Assembly (NCBI GenBank): GCA_001460835.1
Contig: CYKH01000787.1
Coordinates: 1-44,199 of the forward strand
DNA length: 44,199 nucleotides
Reading direction: 5' to 3'
Source: Bodo saltans
Taxonomy: Eukaryota; Euglenozoa; Kinetoplastea; Eubodonida; Bodonidae
Both the position numbers and the translations under genes were made by a program. The notes under the pieces were generated by a model. The model was not told the origin of the DNA. It made no database searches and worked only from the letters and a program-made list of their open reading frames with translations. Below, piece after piece: positions 1 to 9,718 of the stretch (positions are counted from its first letter, which is position 1; the number at the start of each line of letters is the position of its first letter).

Positions 1-148
1 GACCAAAAGCAACAAACAAACATGATGTGTGCATCGTGACTAACTTTGCTTTTTTTGGCCTGCTGTTCGACAGTCAAATGCTTTTCCCTCTACGTTCATC
101 TTTTCCAAAAAAAAACCCTGAGGAACAATCAACAAAGGAACTCGCAGA

Positions 149-159
149 TTTTTTTTCAG
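149..159 (+). promoter_or_regulatory. Spliced-leader acceptor of the first gene
   Basis: A run of eight T followed by CAG gives a textbook trans-splice acceptor, with AG at 158-159. No ATG lies between this AG and position 238, so the first ATG of the predicted mRNA is the start chosen for the kinase. This also argues against the short reading frame that begins upstream at 27. Confidence 0.6.
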
Positions 160-237
160 GTACTTTACAAACTATTCGCTCGCCCAAAGGCACACATCAA
201 AAACTGAACACCTTCACGAATCCCCTGCTAAGAAGAA

Positions 238-3213
238 ATGCCGGAGCAGCTTCTCCACGATGAGGCTGCCTCAGCAAATTGCAGCGGCAAGTTTAGGAAC
301 GCAAAGAAGCTGCAGGAGGAATACAGCTTCAAAAAGGAAACTGACGTCATTGGCTCCGGCGCCTTTTCTGTTGTGTACCGAGCTACCCCCACAAGCAGTG
401 CAGCTCGAGCTGCCGTGCTGGCGGCAACAGTGGCGACGATGACGACAAGCCAGCACCATCGTCATAGCAGATCATCGTCGCTTTCTATGAACTCTCCATC
501 TCAGTCAAACAACAACAACAGCCCTTCGCAAACCGCCTCAAGTAACAACAGCAATGCACCACCACCTGCGATGGTGGCTCTGAAGGTGATTTCACGATTG
601 AACATCATCACCGAAGCAGAGAGCAGGCAGCAAAGGCGAGAAGTCGAACGTGAAGTGGGTGTGCTGCAGAAACTCAGCCACTCCGGGTGCACGATGGTAA
701 TCGAGACACTGCAAACGTCAGAGGAGTATATCATTGTCATGCAGCTCCTCGACGGCTGCATGGACGCGGGGAGATACTTGAAGGCGTACGGACCCCTGGT
801 CGAGGAGCATGCCGCATTGGTCATTTGCCAGTTGCTGCACACCGTCAAGTACCTCCACAGAAACTTCGGGCTCTTGCATCGAGACATCAAAGTGGAGAAC
901 CTCATCCTCTCCCCACCCGTGTCTCCATCACCCCCTACCACCTCAACCCTTTCCACCTCTGTTGGCGGTGCTGCTTTAACTGCACCCTCGGCGAACACCT
1001 CTTCCAACAACAACAACAACAACAACGTATCTGGGCACCAGCAGCCACATGCCGCATCATCACTGGTCATCGGTTCTGTGCTGCCGTCGCCACCGTCGTT
1101 AGAAGATTTGATGGCGGAGGAGGACCGTCATCACGGTAACGCTAACAACAAGGTGTTTCATCCGTCTGCCACCACTACCACCGCCACCACCACGACAGCG
1201 GCGACTGGGCTGACACCGAGTAGTAACACGTTGTTATTGCCATCTACCACAACGATGCCGTCCTCCTCCTCCTCAGCGGCCACCATGATGCGGGCTAGCC
1301 CAAACCTTGCGATTGCAACTGCAGATTCCGGCGTGATCAAACACATTCGTAACTACGGCAGAGTCACACTCGTCGACTTTGGCCTTGCTCGGTGGCTGCC
1401 TGCTCCATCGTCTTCGTCTCCGCAAAGTGCCGCAGCAGGTGGAGAGCCTCGTGCTCTGTCACCCACGCCAGCTGGACTGTCTCCTGTGTCCCCCAACCCA
1501 ATGCCTTCGCGTGGATGCAGTTCGTCATCATTCACGTACTCTGGAGGAGAGCTGTTTCCATCTGTTCCAACAACAACTGATCAGCATCTGCAACAACAAT
1601 CGATCTTCATGAGCTGCTGCGGGTCGGACAAGTACATGGCCCCAGAGATGCTGAAGTGGTACATAGAGCATTTCAGTTCCACCTCCTCAACGTCGTCGAT
1701 GCAAGGAGGAGGAGTAGGAGCGCCAATCTCGGCACCACCTGCCTCTGCGGCGGCAGGAGGGGGACCAGCAGCCCCATCATCGGCCGGCACCACCACCACC
1801 AACAGGAAGCTGGTGCCGATTGCCCACGCGATGAAGATGGACGTGTACTCGATCGGAGTAGTTGCCTATGCACTGCTCAGTGGCTGCTTACCCTACAGTG
1901 GCAAGACAAGGGCTGCCATCGCAACGCAGCAGCAGACAACCGTCGCGCTGAAGATGAACTCGCAGCATTGGCATGGCGTGTCGTCGGAGGCGAAGAGGTT
2001 TGTGTCGCGGTTATTAGCAACCGACGTGTTGGAGCGGTGCTCAATCGAAGAGGCTCTCGACGATGCGTGGCTTGCCTCTCCTGCGGCGCTCTGCTCGAAG
2101 CTTCATGTACTTCCGGAGCCGCTACTTACAGCGACGACGGCACCGTCGTTTTCTGCTCCAGCACAGTCGTCATCCTCCACGGCGAGTAAGACAACTGCCA
2201 TGCTCTCTCAGCTGTGCAACGAAAGAGGCGGCAAGTCACCTTCAAATCTATTGTCAGTAGATCAGCCTTCGTTTGGTCGCGTTGGAAGTGCAGGCGGCGG
2301 GGTCAATGGGAGTAGGAGTGGCAGTACTGGAAGCCCTGGTTGCGGCGATACGATCAGTGGGCATGCACTACTTCAACTACATGACCCCTCATCCACCTCC
2401 TCTCACTCCGCTCCATTATGCCATTATGGGATGCAGCACCACCAGCACCAGCAGCAGTCTTCTTCCTCGTCAAGAAGCAGTGCGTGCGACACATCATCCC
2501 CGTGTCTTCCATCCGGGCATCCGTTCTCCATCATGGACGAGGAGCCTGTCGCGCTGAAGATGAACTCGCAGCATTGGCATGGCGTGTCGTCGGAGGCGAA
2601 GAGGTTTGTGTCGCGGTTATTAGCAACCGACGTGTTGGAGCGGTGCTCAATCGAAGAGGCTCTCGACGATGCGTGGCTTGCCTCTCCTGCGGCGCTCTGC
2701 TCGAAGCTTCATGTACTTCCGGAGCCGCTACTTACAGCGACGACGGCACCGTCGTTTTCTGCTCCAGCACAGTCGTCATCCTCCACGGCGAGTAAGACAA
2801 CTGCCATGCTCTCTCAGCTGTGCAACGAAAGAGGCGGCAAGTCACCTTCAAATCTATTGTCAGTAGATCAGCCTTCGTTTGGTCGCGTTGGAAGTGCAGG
2901 CGGCGGGGTCAATGGGAGTAGGAGTGGCAGTACTGGAAGCCCTGGTTGCGGCGATACGATCAGTGGGCATGCACTACTTCAACTACATGACCCCTCATCC
3001 ACCTCCTCTCACTCCGCTCCATTATGCCATTATGGGATGCAGCACCACTACCAGCAGCACCAGCAGTCTTCTTCCTCGTCAAGAAGCAGTGCGTGCGACA
3101 GTTCATCCCCGTGTCTTCCATCCGGGCATCCGTTCTCCATCATGGACGAGGAGCCTCCAGGAGCAGGAGGGGCTGTGGGGGTCTCGTTCAGCAAGAGCTC
3201 GATGAGGACTTAG
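238..3213 (+). CDS. Ser/Thr protein kinase with long low-complexity inserts
   Basis: Predicted active Ser/Thr kinase of 991 residues, cytosolic by default because no signal peptide or membrane segment is seen. Motifs in order: glycine loop GSGAFSVVY (about 39-47), VALK with the ATP-anchoring Lys at about 116, catalytic HRDIKVEN with Asp at about 216, DFG at about 380, APE at about 468 and the DVYSIG helix at about 535. Low-complexity inserts (Ser, Thr, Asn, Pro) separate nearly every subdomain, so the kinase core spans about 600 residues instead of about 260. The overall look is CAMK-like, but I cannot place it in a subfamily. The final kinase subdomain, with its conserved Arg in LERCSIEEAL, lies in a segment of about 202 residues that occurs twice (569-770 and 771-973). 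Collapsing this would give about 789 residues. The ATG at 238 is the first after a clear trans-splice acceptor. The next gene encodes a second kinase-like fold. Confidence 0.9.
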   Translation: MPEQLLHDEAASANCSGKFRNAKKLQEEYSFKKETDVIGSGAFSVVYRATPTSSAARAAVLAATVATMTTSQHHRHSRSSSLSMNSPSQSNNNNSPSQTASSNNSNAPPPAMVALKVISRLNIITEAESRQQRREVEREVGVLQKLSHSGCTMVIETLQTSEEYIIVMQLLDGCMDAGRYLKAYGPLVEEHAALVICQLLHTVKYLHRNFGLLHRDIKVENLILSPPVSPSPPTTSTLSTSVGGAALTAPSANTSSNNNNNNNVSGHQQPHAASSLVIGSVLPSPPSLEDLMAEEDRHHGNANNKVFHPSATTTTATTTTAATGLTPSSNTLLLPSTTTMPSSSSSAATMMRASPNLAIATADSGVIKHIRNYGRVTLVDFGLARWLPAPSSSSPQSAAAGGEPRALSPTPAGLSPVSPNPMPSRGCSSSSFTYSGGELFPSVPTTTDQHLQQQSIFMSCCGSDKYMAPEMLKWYIEHFSSTSSTSSMQGGGVGAPISAPPASAAAGGGPAAPSSAGTTTTNRKLVPIAHAMKMDVYSIGVVAYALLSGCLPYSGKTRAAIATQQQTTVALKMNSQHWHGVSSEAKRFVSRLLATDVLERCSIEEALDDAWLASPAALCSKLHVLPEPLLTATTAPSFSAPAQSSSSTASKTTAMLSQLCNERGGKSPSNLLSVDQPSFGRVGSAGGGVNGSRSGSTGSPGCGDTISGHALLQLHDPSSTSSHSAPLCHYGMQHHQHQQQSSSSSRSSACDTSSPCLPSGHPFSIMDEEPVALKMNSQHWHGVSSEAKRFVSRLLATDVLERCSIEEALDDAWLASPAALCSKLHVLPEPLLTATTAPSFSAPAQSSSSTASKTTAMLSQLCNERGGKSPSNLLSVDQPSFGRVGSAGGGVNGSRSGSTGSPGCGDTISGHALLQLHDPSSTSSHSAPLCHYGMQHHYQQHQQSSSSSRSSACDSSSPCLPSGHPFSIMDEEPPGAGGAVGVSFSKSSMRT
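1942..3156 (+). repeat. Tandem 606/609-bp duplication inside the kinase gene
   Basis: Copy 1 spans 1942-2547 and copy 2 spans 2548-3156, head to tail with no spacer. The first 500 or so bases look identical. The copies differ near their ends: a Gln/His codon run is rearranged with one extra codon in copy 2, and a Thr codon becomes Ser shortly after. The duplication is in frame and repeats the last kinase subdomain plus the Ser-rich tail. It may be a recent duplication or two allelic contig ends placed in series. Confidence 0.95.
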
Positions 3214-3750
3214 AGAAGAAAGAAACACAAGTTTCTCTCACAGTATCATATAGCACACAATAGCACACCAACATCGCAGCCGACAGTTACACATGAAACG
3301 GAGGTACAGTGAAACATTCAACTCGAAAGTACTCCCTGCGAGTCGGTGAACGACTTTCAAAGTTAACAAAAGTTTTTTTTTCTCGTTTGCGGGAGAGAGG
3401 GATCGGATGGAAATATCAACACACAGATTGTACGCACCAAAATTGCAAGTTCGTGTCTGTTCCCGACCCCTCCCGCACTTCATCCCCCCAGATTGTTGTT
3501 GTTGTCCCCCACTGCTCCCCGTTTGTCACACTCTCGCAATTATTGTTGAGCTCAACACCACCGTTTTTTTTCTTAAAAATAAAAAGAATTATGGACTTTG
3601 GCAAGAGATTGCATGCCGTCTTCGCATTTTATTCTGATTAACAGTCAAAGTGAAAAAACAACAACAAAATATTGTTGAGCCACATTCAAAGAATATTTGA
3701 AACACTTTAGAGGTGAAACTCTCCTTTCAGCAATCCGAAACGCACCTTTT
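3214..3750 (+). other. Intergenic region, 3' UTR and trans-splice signals
   Basis: 537 bases without a supported gene. It holds several pyrimidine-rich stretches (around 3367-3385, 3465-3490 and 3560-3573) and ends in CTCCTTTCAG with AG at 3729-3730, 20 bases before the pseudokinase ATG. Short reading frames here have no protein-like composition. Confidence 0.6.
3721..3730 (+). promoter_or_regulatory. Likely spliced-leader acceptor of the pseudokinase gene
   Basis: CTCCTTTCAG precedes the chosen ATG at 3751 by 20 bases. Upstream ATGs at about 3591 and 3613 would be removed from the mRNA if this acceptor is used. AG at 3709-3710 is an alternative. Confidence 0.4.
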
Positions 3751-6700
3751 ATGGACCCCAACATCGCGAAAGCTGCACCGCATTATGTCGGGCAGCCAAC
3801 AGTTGCCTCCGTCTTAACGCTCGACTTCAACGGTCCAGCATATTCCGGAAAGACGGGTGGGTCCCCAAAAGTACGCCGCCATAGCTCTGGCGGTGTCCTC
3901 GTCAACAACAACAACAACAACAACAACAGTAGCGCTAACAACAACAACACCAAGAGCCAACCGCAACAATCATCGGGTGATACTGCGCAGCAGCCTCGCC
4001 TCATGTCCCCAGCATCATCATCAAGCAGACTGCACGCACTCAGTACACAGCCCCCCACTCCTTCTGGCAAATCGGGTGCATCACTGTCACCAGGTCAGCC
4101 AGCTGCCCTTCAACCACCTCCCGCAGCTAGCCGCAGGTTGAACTTCACAGGCAATATTGACATAGACGACACCCCATCTGCAACACCACCCAGTGCCACC
4201 CCAACAGGGAGCCGCAGCGGTGGTGCAGGGTTCGGACTTGGGGATGTTGCTGGGGGGAGCCGTGGAGGTGGTGGCGGGACTCCGTCTGCATCGACGAGCC
4301 CCTCTGCCGCTGTCCTTTCACCCCCCAACGTCTCTTTTGGTGTCACCTCTGGTGTAGATCCAACGTCCTTCGCAATGCAGCCTTATCAAAGCCGCGACCC
4401 ACAACCACAGCAACCAGGATCACCACAGATTGCGCGGAGTACCAACAGCGGCCTGTTCCAGCGTGGGATTGGTGGCGCTGGATCTCAAAATCCGAGCTTA
4501 GGGGCAAGCCGACCCCTGCAACAGCAGCAAGTTCGAGGCAATAGCAAACCCGGTGAGGGTGGTGGTTACGGTGCCCCAGGGACGAATGGTGGTGGCCTGG
4601 AAACAATTTTAGGAAACGGAGCGGCAGTAGGAGGCGGCAATGCGGGGGTGACTGCTGTCGGCGGCGCTGGCTCAACATTCTGCAATGTGCGCCCCGCCGC
4701 CACTCTCCGCGTCGGTGTCGTGCAAATCTCCGCCTCCGCGCCCCACGCAGAGGGAACTACCACAACACCGCCGCCCTCAAGCCCATCCTTGGCATCCTCG
4801 TCGCTTGTCGCAGCGACCGCAGCAATCCGCACGTTTGTATTCCCGACCCTCCCACCATCGGTGACAACAACAACTGGCGTCAAGGGCAGTGGCGTGCTGA
4901 TGGAGGGCATTCTACAGTCTATCGTGCAAGAGTTCACGGCGCTGATCAGCAGCGCCTCCGACCATGCAGCCTATGCAGACTACGTGGCGCTGAATTCCAG
5001 CGGAGGGTACAGTGGCACCTACCAGACCTCCACGTCGTCACATAGTCGACAGCCTCGAAGCCGCTCTGTGTCGGCGGGTGGAGTTGGCGGTAGAATTCGT
5101 CTTTCTGCGACTCTACAAGAAGATCACGAAGGTGGCCCTTCACACCTCACTGGTAGCGGTGGTGGCGGTGCGAATGGTTCTAACAGCTTTGGGCAGCGGC
5201 CCTCTGGTCTGTCTCTGTTGCAGCAGCACTCGTCCCAGCTCACTGTCGAGGGAAGCACTCTCAGCGACACGCTCATGCCCCCTTTTTCCGCGGAGGTGGC
5301 CGCATCGTCTGTTCACACAGAGGGAGATACTTCGTCCGCTTCTCCACTTCTGCTGGATAGCCAACCGACTCAGTTGATGCTCAGCGATACAGGAGATGCT
5401 GCGCTAGCAGTTGCCGCTGCCGCTGCTGCTCTGGAGCCGCAGCCACTACCACTGCCTACGATGCCTCCGACGCAAACAGGCCCACCAGCATCAGCAGTCT
5501 TTGCAACCCTCCCGGCTTGGTCTGTATCCCCTGCGTTTATCGTGAAAGAAGTGGCCCCAGCGGCGACAGCGCCGCCACCTCACCCAAAGTACAACCACCG
5601 AAGGTCAGAGAGCAGCGCGGCATCATTGGGCGGTCAAATCACATCAAGCCTTTACTTTGGCACAACGCCTCCTAACACCAGCACCACGACCACCCCAGCC
5701 TCCTCCACCCGAGGAGGAGCGGTGTCGTCATCGCGCCTCGCCCCCTCATCGGTTGCAACGCCCTGCATTGTCGTCGTCCAGCCGTTCATCAACAACGGCA
5801 ATATTCTCGACCGGTTTCAGTCGTGGTCCTCGCGCGGTGCCACCACCCGCCCCTCACGTGTCGATCAGGAAATTGTCATTCGCCGCATCCTTTGGAGCGT
5901 GCTGGAGCAGCTCGCGGTCATCCACGATGCGGGTGAGGCGCACGGAAGCGTCAAAGCAACAAATGTCTTCGCGTGGCGGGATGTTGCAGAGGCCCAGCAA
6001 GCCGCGGCGACCGGCACAACGCTTCATGACAACGATGAGGGCAGCTTTCACGCTGCTGTGGGTCGCACGACAAGTAATGTTGGTGGTGGCGTTGCAGGAC
6101 GACGCCGCTCGAGCAAAGCGCGCCATGCAGCAATGGGCCCTCTTGATTGGTGCACCGACGCTGTCCTCGTGGACGGAATCTACCATCGCCTCGACGAAGC
6201 AGCACGGAAGGTGTTCGAGCGAGAAAGCAACGCGACCTCCGACGCCGCCACAGCAGCAGCACTTGCTGCCATCTCTACGGAATGGGCTCGTCTGCAGGAG
6301 TACGACTACGTGCTGCCCCCAGAGTGCCTGCAGCGAACCGCAGCAGCTGACGTCACATCCGGCACTTTCGATGCGTCCTCTACAGCTGGATCGGCCAGCA
6401 GTGGCCTGCCACCTCTTAAAAGTTCGATCACACCAACATCCACTACCACCATGCCCGACTCTCCCTTTTCGATGTCTGTTGTCTCACAAGGGTCTATCAG
6501 CAAGAGGTTGACTCCTGCAGCAGACTTATGGAACGTCGGCCTCCTTGCTATCCATTTAGCAGATGGTGGTTTTCCCACGTGGCTCCGCCGCCAAGCAAAG
6601 CCTGTGCCGAGTTTGTCGAGCAGCTCCGGGTGGTCGCACAAGTTTCACTCTTTTGTACAAGTGTGCGTCTCCCTCAATCCTGAGCAGCGCAGTTCAGCAC

Positions 6701-8526
6701 GGGAACTTCTAGAGGACCCATGGTTCCAGAGTGTCATCATGCCGACTCCGGTGTCCGACATGGTCTCCGCTGCCGCGTCGTCCAGTAGTCGACAGAACCT
6801 CGCCACTCTACCGAGGAATGAGGTTGAGGAGGCGTTGCTGATCAACAGTCTACTGCAACACCTGCACCTCAGGGCATCAAGCGGCAACAAGCTGCACTCG
6901 GTCGGTAGTGGGGACGAGCACAACGGAGGGGTTGCAGACGGCGCGTCGCCCTCAACAGCCCCAGCTCCACGCTCAGCAGCAGCAGCAGCAGCGGCATCTT
7001 CATTGCAGCCGTCTGTCGTGTCCCGACCGTTACGCCATTTGTTCGATGTCTCTGAGGATGGGCGTCGTGTATTCCTCCCCCAGCGTAACTACCTCCAAAC
7101 AATGGCAGAGTTGGAGTACTGCTGCCTTCAGCAAGTCGTCGCGACGAAACGCTCACTCGAAGCCAGCCATCGAGGGCTGATGGGGAGCTCAACCTTCGCC
7201 ACCACGGACACCTTGACATCGCCCGCTGGGTTGAACAATCACCCAAGACCCCCACACGCCAACATCACCATGCCCTCTCAGCTCCTCCCCACGGTGACCA
7301 TGAAGGCCTCCTTCGATGAGGGCAACGACGACGATGTTCAGCAGCAAGGCATCGCCGGGGCAGCAGCACTTCAACCTCGAGAGAGCAGCGTGGACAGTGG
7401 TGGCCTGCACTTAGGGGATGAGGGAGGGGGCAACGGTGACGGGTATCTTTTTGGCCACCACATCACAACCGGTGATCCAATGATGGTGGAATACAACGCA
7501 ATGCTCTCGCGCCTCGGTGGTGGCAGCAGTGGTGGTCAAGGCGATCTCTCTTCTCGACAACTCCCGCCGCACTCTGCACGGTCTCGCAGCTCGTCGGACC
7601 TCACGAGAGCTGGCGGCAACACTGCCGCCGCGATGGCACTGTCCTCCAACTCCGCTGGAAGCACCGGCGTGGGAGGTGACGTTTCTGCATTCATGCTCAG
7701 CGGCAACAGTGATAGCACACAGCAGCCGTGGGGCAGCGGCGTCGATGGATTTATGATGGACAAGTACGCATCGATTGCATCATCCACTGCTATGGGGCAA
7801 CCGATGGTGTCGACAACAATGTACCGTACCCATGCCCCACCATCGCCTCGAAAGCCATACGTCCCAGGAGAGCCCCTGCCGACCCTCACGCCCCTCTCGA
7901 ACAAGCCACCATTCCTTGCCGCGTTCTTGGCTACCATGGAGCAGTGCCGCAGGGAGGCTCTGCTGGACTGCGGTTACATTGTTGTGACCTCCACCACCAA
8001 AGACGTAGCCACGTCGTCGTCCATTCCGTCGAACGAGTCCATCATCACGATTCAAGGAGAAGACCTCTCCGCGACGCAGCGACGAGAAGTTGACACGGTG
8101 GACCAGCGATTTGCAGGGTTAACGCAAGCCTTTTTAGATCTGTATGATCTGGCACCGATATGCGGGGATCAATGGGTCATGTCTATCTTGCAAGCGATGA
8201 GGAAGCACACAGCAACAGAAGACCTGATTGAACCTGTGATTCGCTGTTGGAAGCAGAAGAAACAACAACAGCAGCAACAGCCATTGTCGCCCTCCGTGAG
8301 CGCTGCGAACCACGCTGTCGTCGTGCCGTCGACTGTTGTTGGGGGAGGTATGGCATCGAGCCAGCAACAGCAACCCTCACAAAAAGCCGTCGGGCCCAAC
8401 AACAGTGTAGGGGGCGACGGTGTGTCTGGCGGTGATGCTATTGTTGACGCAACACCAACCGATTTCAACAATTTCTTGTTCTCGAAGTGGATGACATTAG
8501 GCGCGCTGACGCTACAAGAGAGGTAG
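3751..8526 (+). CDS. Giant pseudokinase-like protein
   Basis: 1591 residues from the first in-frame ATG; an upstream TTG at 3697 would add 18 residues but is not needed. The first 650 or so residues are disordered (Asn, Gln, Gly, Ser and Pro runs). A degenerate kinase fold follows. IVVVQPFINNGNIL resembles the hinge, and IHDAGEAHGSVKATNVF matches the catalytic loop but reads H-G-S where an active kinase has H-R-D (about 731-733), so the catalytic Asp is missing. A D-G-I near 808 may stand for DFG. DLWNVG (about 925) is the conserved subdomain IX motif, and NPEQRSSARELLEDPWF (about 976) is a typical C-lobe end. I could not identify a glycine loop or a VAIK Lys. The C-terminal third is again mostly low complexity with poly-Gln. 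The likely role is scaffold or allosteric regulator; substrate and partner are unknown. It directly follows an apparently active kinase gene. Confidence 0.8.
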   Translation: MDPNIAKAAPHYVGQPTVASVLTLDFNGPAYSGKTGGSPKVRRHSSGGVLVNNNNNNNNSSANNNNTKSQPQQSSGDTAQQPRLMSPASSSSRLHALSTQPPTPSGKSGASLSPGQPAALQPPPAASRRLNFTGNIDIDDTPSATPPSATPTGSRSGGAGFGLGDVAGGSRGGGGGTPSASTSPSAAVLSPPNVSFGVTSGVDPTSFAMQPYQSRDPQPQQPGSPQIARSTNSGLFQRGIGGAGSQNPSLGASRPLQQQQVRGNSKPGEGGGYGAPGTNGGGLETILGNGAAVGGGNAGVTAVGGAGSTFCNVRPAATLRVGVVQISASAPHAEGTTTTPPPSSPSLASSSLVAATAAIRTFVFPTLPPSVTTTTGVKGSGVLMEGILQSIVQEFTALISSASDHAAYADYVALNSSGGYSGTYQTSTSSHSRQPRSRSVSAGGVGGRIRLSATLQEDHEGGPSHLTGSGGGGANGSNSFGQRPSGLSLLQQHSSQLTVEGSTLSDTLMPPFSAEVAASSVHTEGDTSSASPLLLDSQPTQLMLSDTGDAALAVAAAAAALEPQPLPLPTMPPTQTGPPASAVFATLPAWSVSPAFIVKEVAPAATAPPPHPKYNHRRSESSAASLGGQITSSLYFGTTPPNTSTTTTPASSTRGGAVSSSRLAPSSVATPCIVVVQPFINNGNILDRFQSWSSRGATTRPSRVDQEIVIRRILWSVLEQLAVIHDAGEAHGSVKATNVFAWRDVAEAQQAAATGTTLHDNDEGSFHAAVGRTTSNVGGGVAGRRRSSKARHAAMGPLDWCTDAVLVDGIYHRLDEAARKVFERESNATSDAATAAALAAISTEWARLQEYDYVLPPECLQRTAAADVTSGTFDASSTAGSASSGLPPLKSSITPTSTTTMPDSPFSMSVVSQGSISKRLTPAADLWNVGLLAIHLADGGFPTWLRRQAKPVPSLSSSSGWSHKFHSFVQVCVSLNPEQRSSARELLEDPWFQSVIMPTPVSDMVSAAASSSSRQNLATLPRNEVEEALLINSLLQHLHLRASSGNKLHSVGSGDEHNGGVADGASPSTAPAPRSAAAAAAASSLQPSVVSRPLRHLFDVSEDGRRVFLPQRNYLQTMAELEYCCLQQVVATKRSLEASHRGLMGSSTFATTDTLTSPAGLNNHPRPPHANITMPSQLLPTVTMKASFDEGNDDDVQQQGIAGAAALQPRESSVDSGGLHLGDEGGGNGDGYLFGHHITTGDPMMVEYNAMLSRLGGGSSGGQGDLSSRQLPPHSARSRSSSDLTRAGGNTAAAMALSSNSAGSTGVGGDVSAFMLSGNSDSTQQPWGSGVDGFMMDKYASIASSTAMGQPMVSTTMYRTHAPPSPRKPYVPGEPLPTLTPLSNKPPFLAAFLATMEQCRREALLDCGYIVVTSTTKDVATSSSIPSNESIITIQGEDLSATQRREVDTVDQRFAGLTQAFLDLYDLAPICGDQWVMSILQAMRKHTATEDLIEPVIRCWKQKKQQQQQQPLSPSVSAANHAVVVPSTVVGGGMASSQQQQPSQKAVGPNNSVGGDGVSGGDAIVDATPTDFNNFLFSKWMTLGALTLQER

Positions 8527-8709
8527 TGAGATTCCCCTTTTCTGTTGCTATTGCGTAAATCTCGTTATTTCGTTTTTTTTGCAAGCAACCATTTGTTTGT
8601 TAGAGTTTTTTTCCCCCACTCGCTGCGCGTTCGACTTGTTGCGAAAATGCTTTTTCACTAAACTTCTGCAATACTGAAGGTCAGGACACAAAAAATACAG
8701 TTCAGACAG

Positions 8710-9429
8710 ATGGTCGGGACTTCCAGCCCAGCGTTGAAGAGCGCCAAGCCCGCCTCCAAAAAGGCCGCCAAGAAGGACAACCAGAAGCAGCCCCAACAAG
8801 TCCTGCACAGCTCGGTTGTGGTGACGGAGTTGCCCGCCGACATGAAGTTGATCTACCACCGCACGGTTCGACAAATGCTGCCTGCCGTGGTTCAAAAGTC
8901 CATCCCTGTCCCTGAAATCATTGAAGAAGCCGATGGAGCAACGATGATCTTTGAAGTGGATAGCAAACATATAGCCGAAGCGATGCAGAAGCGTCTGAAC
9001 AGAACAACCGTCTACGGAAATCGCTGGCACGTTGATATTCTTCCAGTAGAAGCGTTGATTCCCAACCAAGAGGCGAATGTTGTGGATGTGACCCTGAACC
9101 CACCGGGACTGGCGTGCGATGTGCGTCAAGCGCTGCAGTCTGTACAAGGGTTCCTTGCGGTAGATCACGCCACTGCACGGCCTCAGTCTGGTGATGACAA
9201 CGAAGAAGATGAAGCGAACGAGGCTGAGGAGGCGAAGAAGGCCACCCCCCACTCTGCTGGCCGCGGTGGTGCGGAAGCCCCAGTGAAACGACTTGTCGCC
9301 GTCTTTGCTGAGGAGGGTGCCGCCATTCATGCCCGCGCTGTGCTCTCTGGTCGTTTGGTAGGTACGCAGGGGTCGAGAATGTTCTTGAGACTTCGCCGTC
9401 GCGCTGGTCCACCTGCTAAAAAGCAGTGA
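8710..9429 (+). CDS. Small basic protein, possibly two RRM-like folds
   Basis: 239 residues, not recognised by name. A Lys/Ala-rich N-terminus (about 1-30) is followed by two segments with the rhythm of RNA-recognition motifs. In the first (about 33-113), VVVTELP could be beta 1 and GATMIFEVDSKHIAEAM beta 3 with helix 2, closing with YGNRWHVDIL. In the second (about 120-235), an acidic Glu/Asp-rich insert (about 160-175) splits the fold, which closes with SRMFLRLRRR. The aromatic RNP1 and RNP2 signatures are not obvious, so RNA binding is only inferred. The ATG at 8710 is the first long in-frame start. The basic ends would fit a nucleic-acid or ribosome-associated protein. Confidence 0.7.
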   Translation: MVGTSSPALKSAKPASKKAAKKDNQKQPQQVLHSSVVVTELPADMKLIYHRTVRQMLPAVVQKSIPVPEIIEEADGATMIFEVDSKHIAEAMQKRLNRTTVYGNRWHVDILPVEALIPNQEANVVDVTLNPPGLACDVRQALQSVQGFLAVDHATARPQSGDDNEEDEANEAEEAKKATPHSAGRGGAEAPVKRLVAVFAEEGAAIHARAVLSGRLVGTQGSRMFLRLRRRAGPPAKKQ

Positions 9430-9674
9430 TACACAACGTGAAAAAATCCCGGAGGGAGTAGTTAAAAGAATGAGTGGCAGACACTAACCGAACCGAATTG
9501 CACTCATTGACGTGAAAAACAAACTTTTCTTGACTGAACTTTGGAATTGACCCCCTTGTGGTAGCAAAAATCAATTACCTTTGCGTTATTTTTTTCCCCC
9601 AATAAACAACACACAACGCGAATAGTATTTCGAAACGATCACAAAATACAGTCGGTAGAATTCGATAAAAAAGT

Positions 9675-9695
9675 CATTTCCCCCCTTCACTTCAG
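9675..9695 (+). promoter_or_regulatory. Spliced-leader acceptor of the coiled-coil gene
   Basis: A pyrimidine tract ending TTCACTTCAG places AG at 9694-9695. The first ATG after it is at 9719, which supports that start. Confidence 0.55.
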
Positions 9696-9718
9696 TACCC
9701 CTGACAACAGATATCGAG

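Noticed and set aside
3309-3641. Short plus-strand frames in the first long spacer
   Set aside because: Their composition is random, and they lie between a stop codon and the pyrimidine tracts that feed the next gene.
3903-3956. AAC and CAG triplet runs in this and other genes
   Set aside because: They encode Asn and Gln tracts in frame and are a general feature of these proteins, not a separate element.
8548-9330. A 260-codon reading frame on the minus strand
   Set aside because: It lies antisense to the gene at 8710, has no domain or composition of a real protein, and would be the only minus-strand gene in a single-direction cluster.
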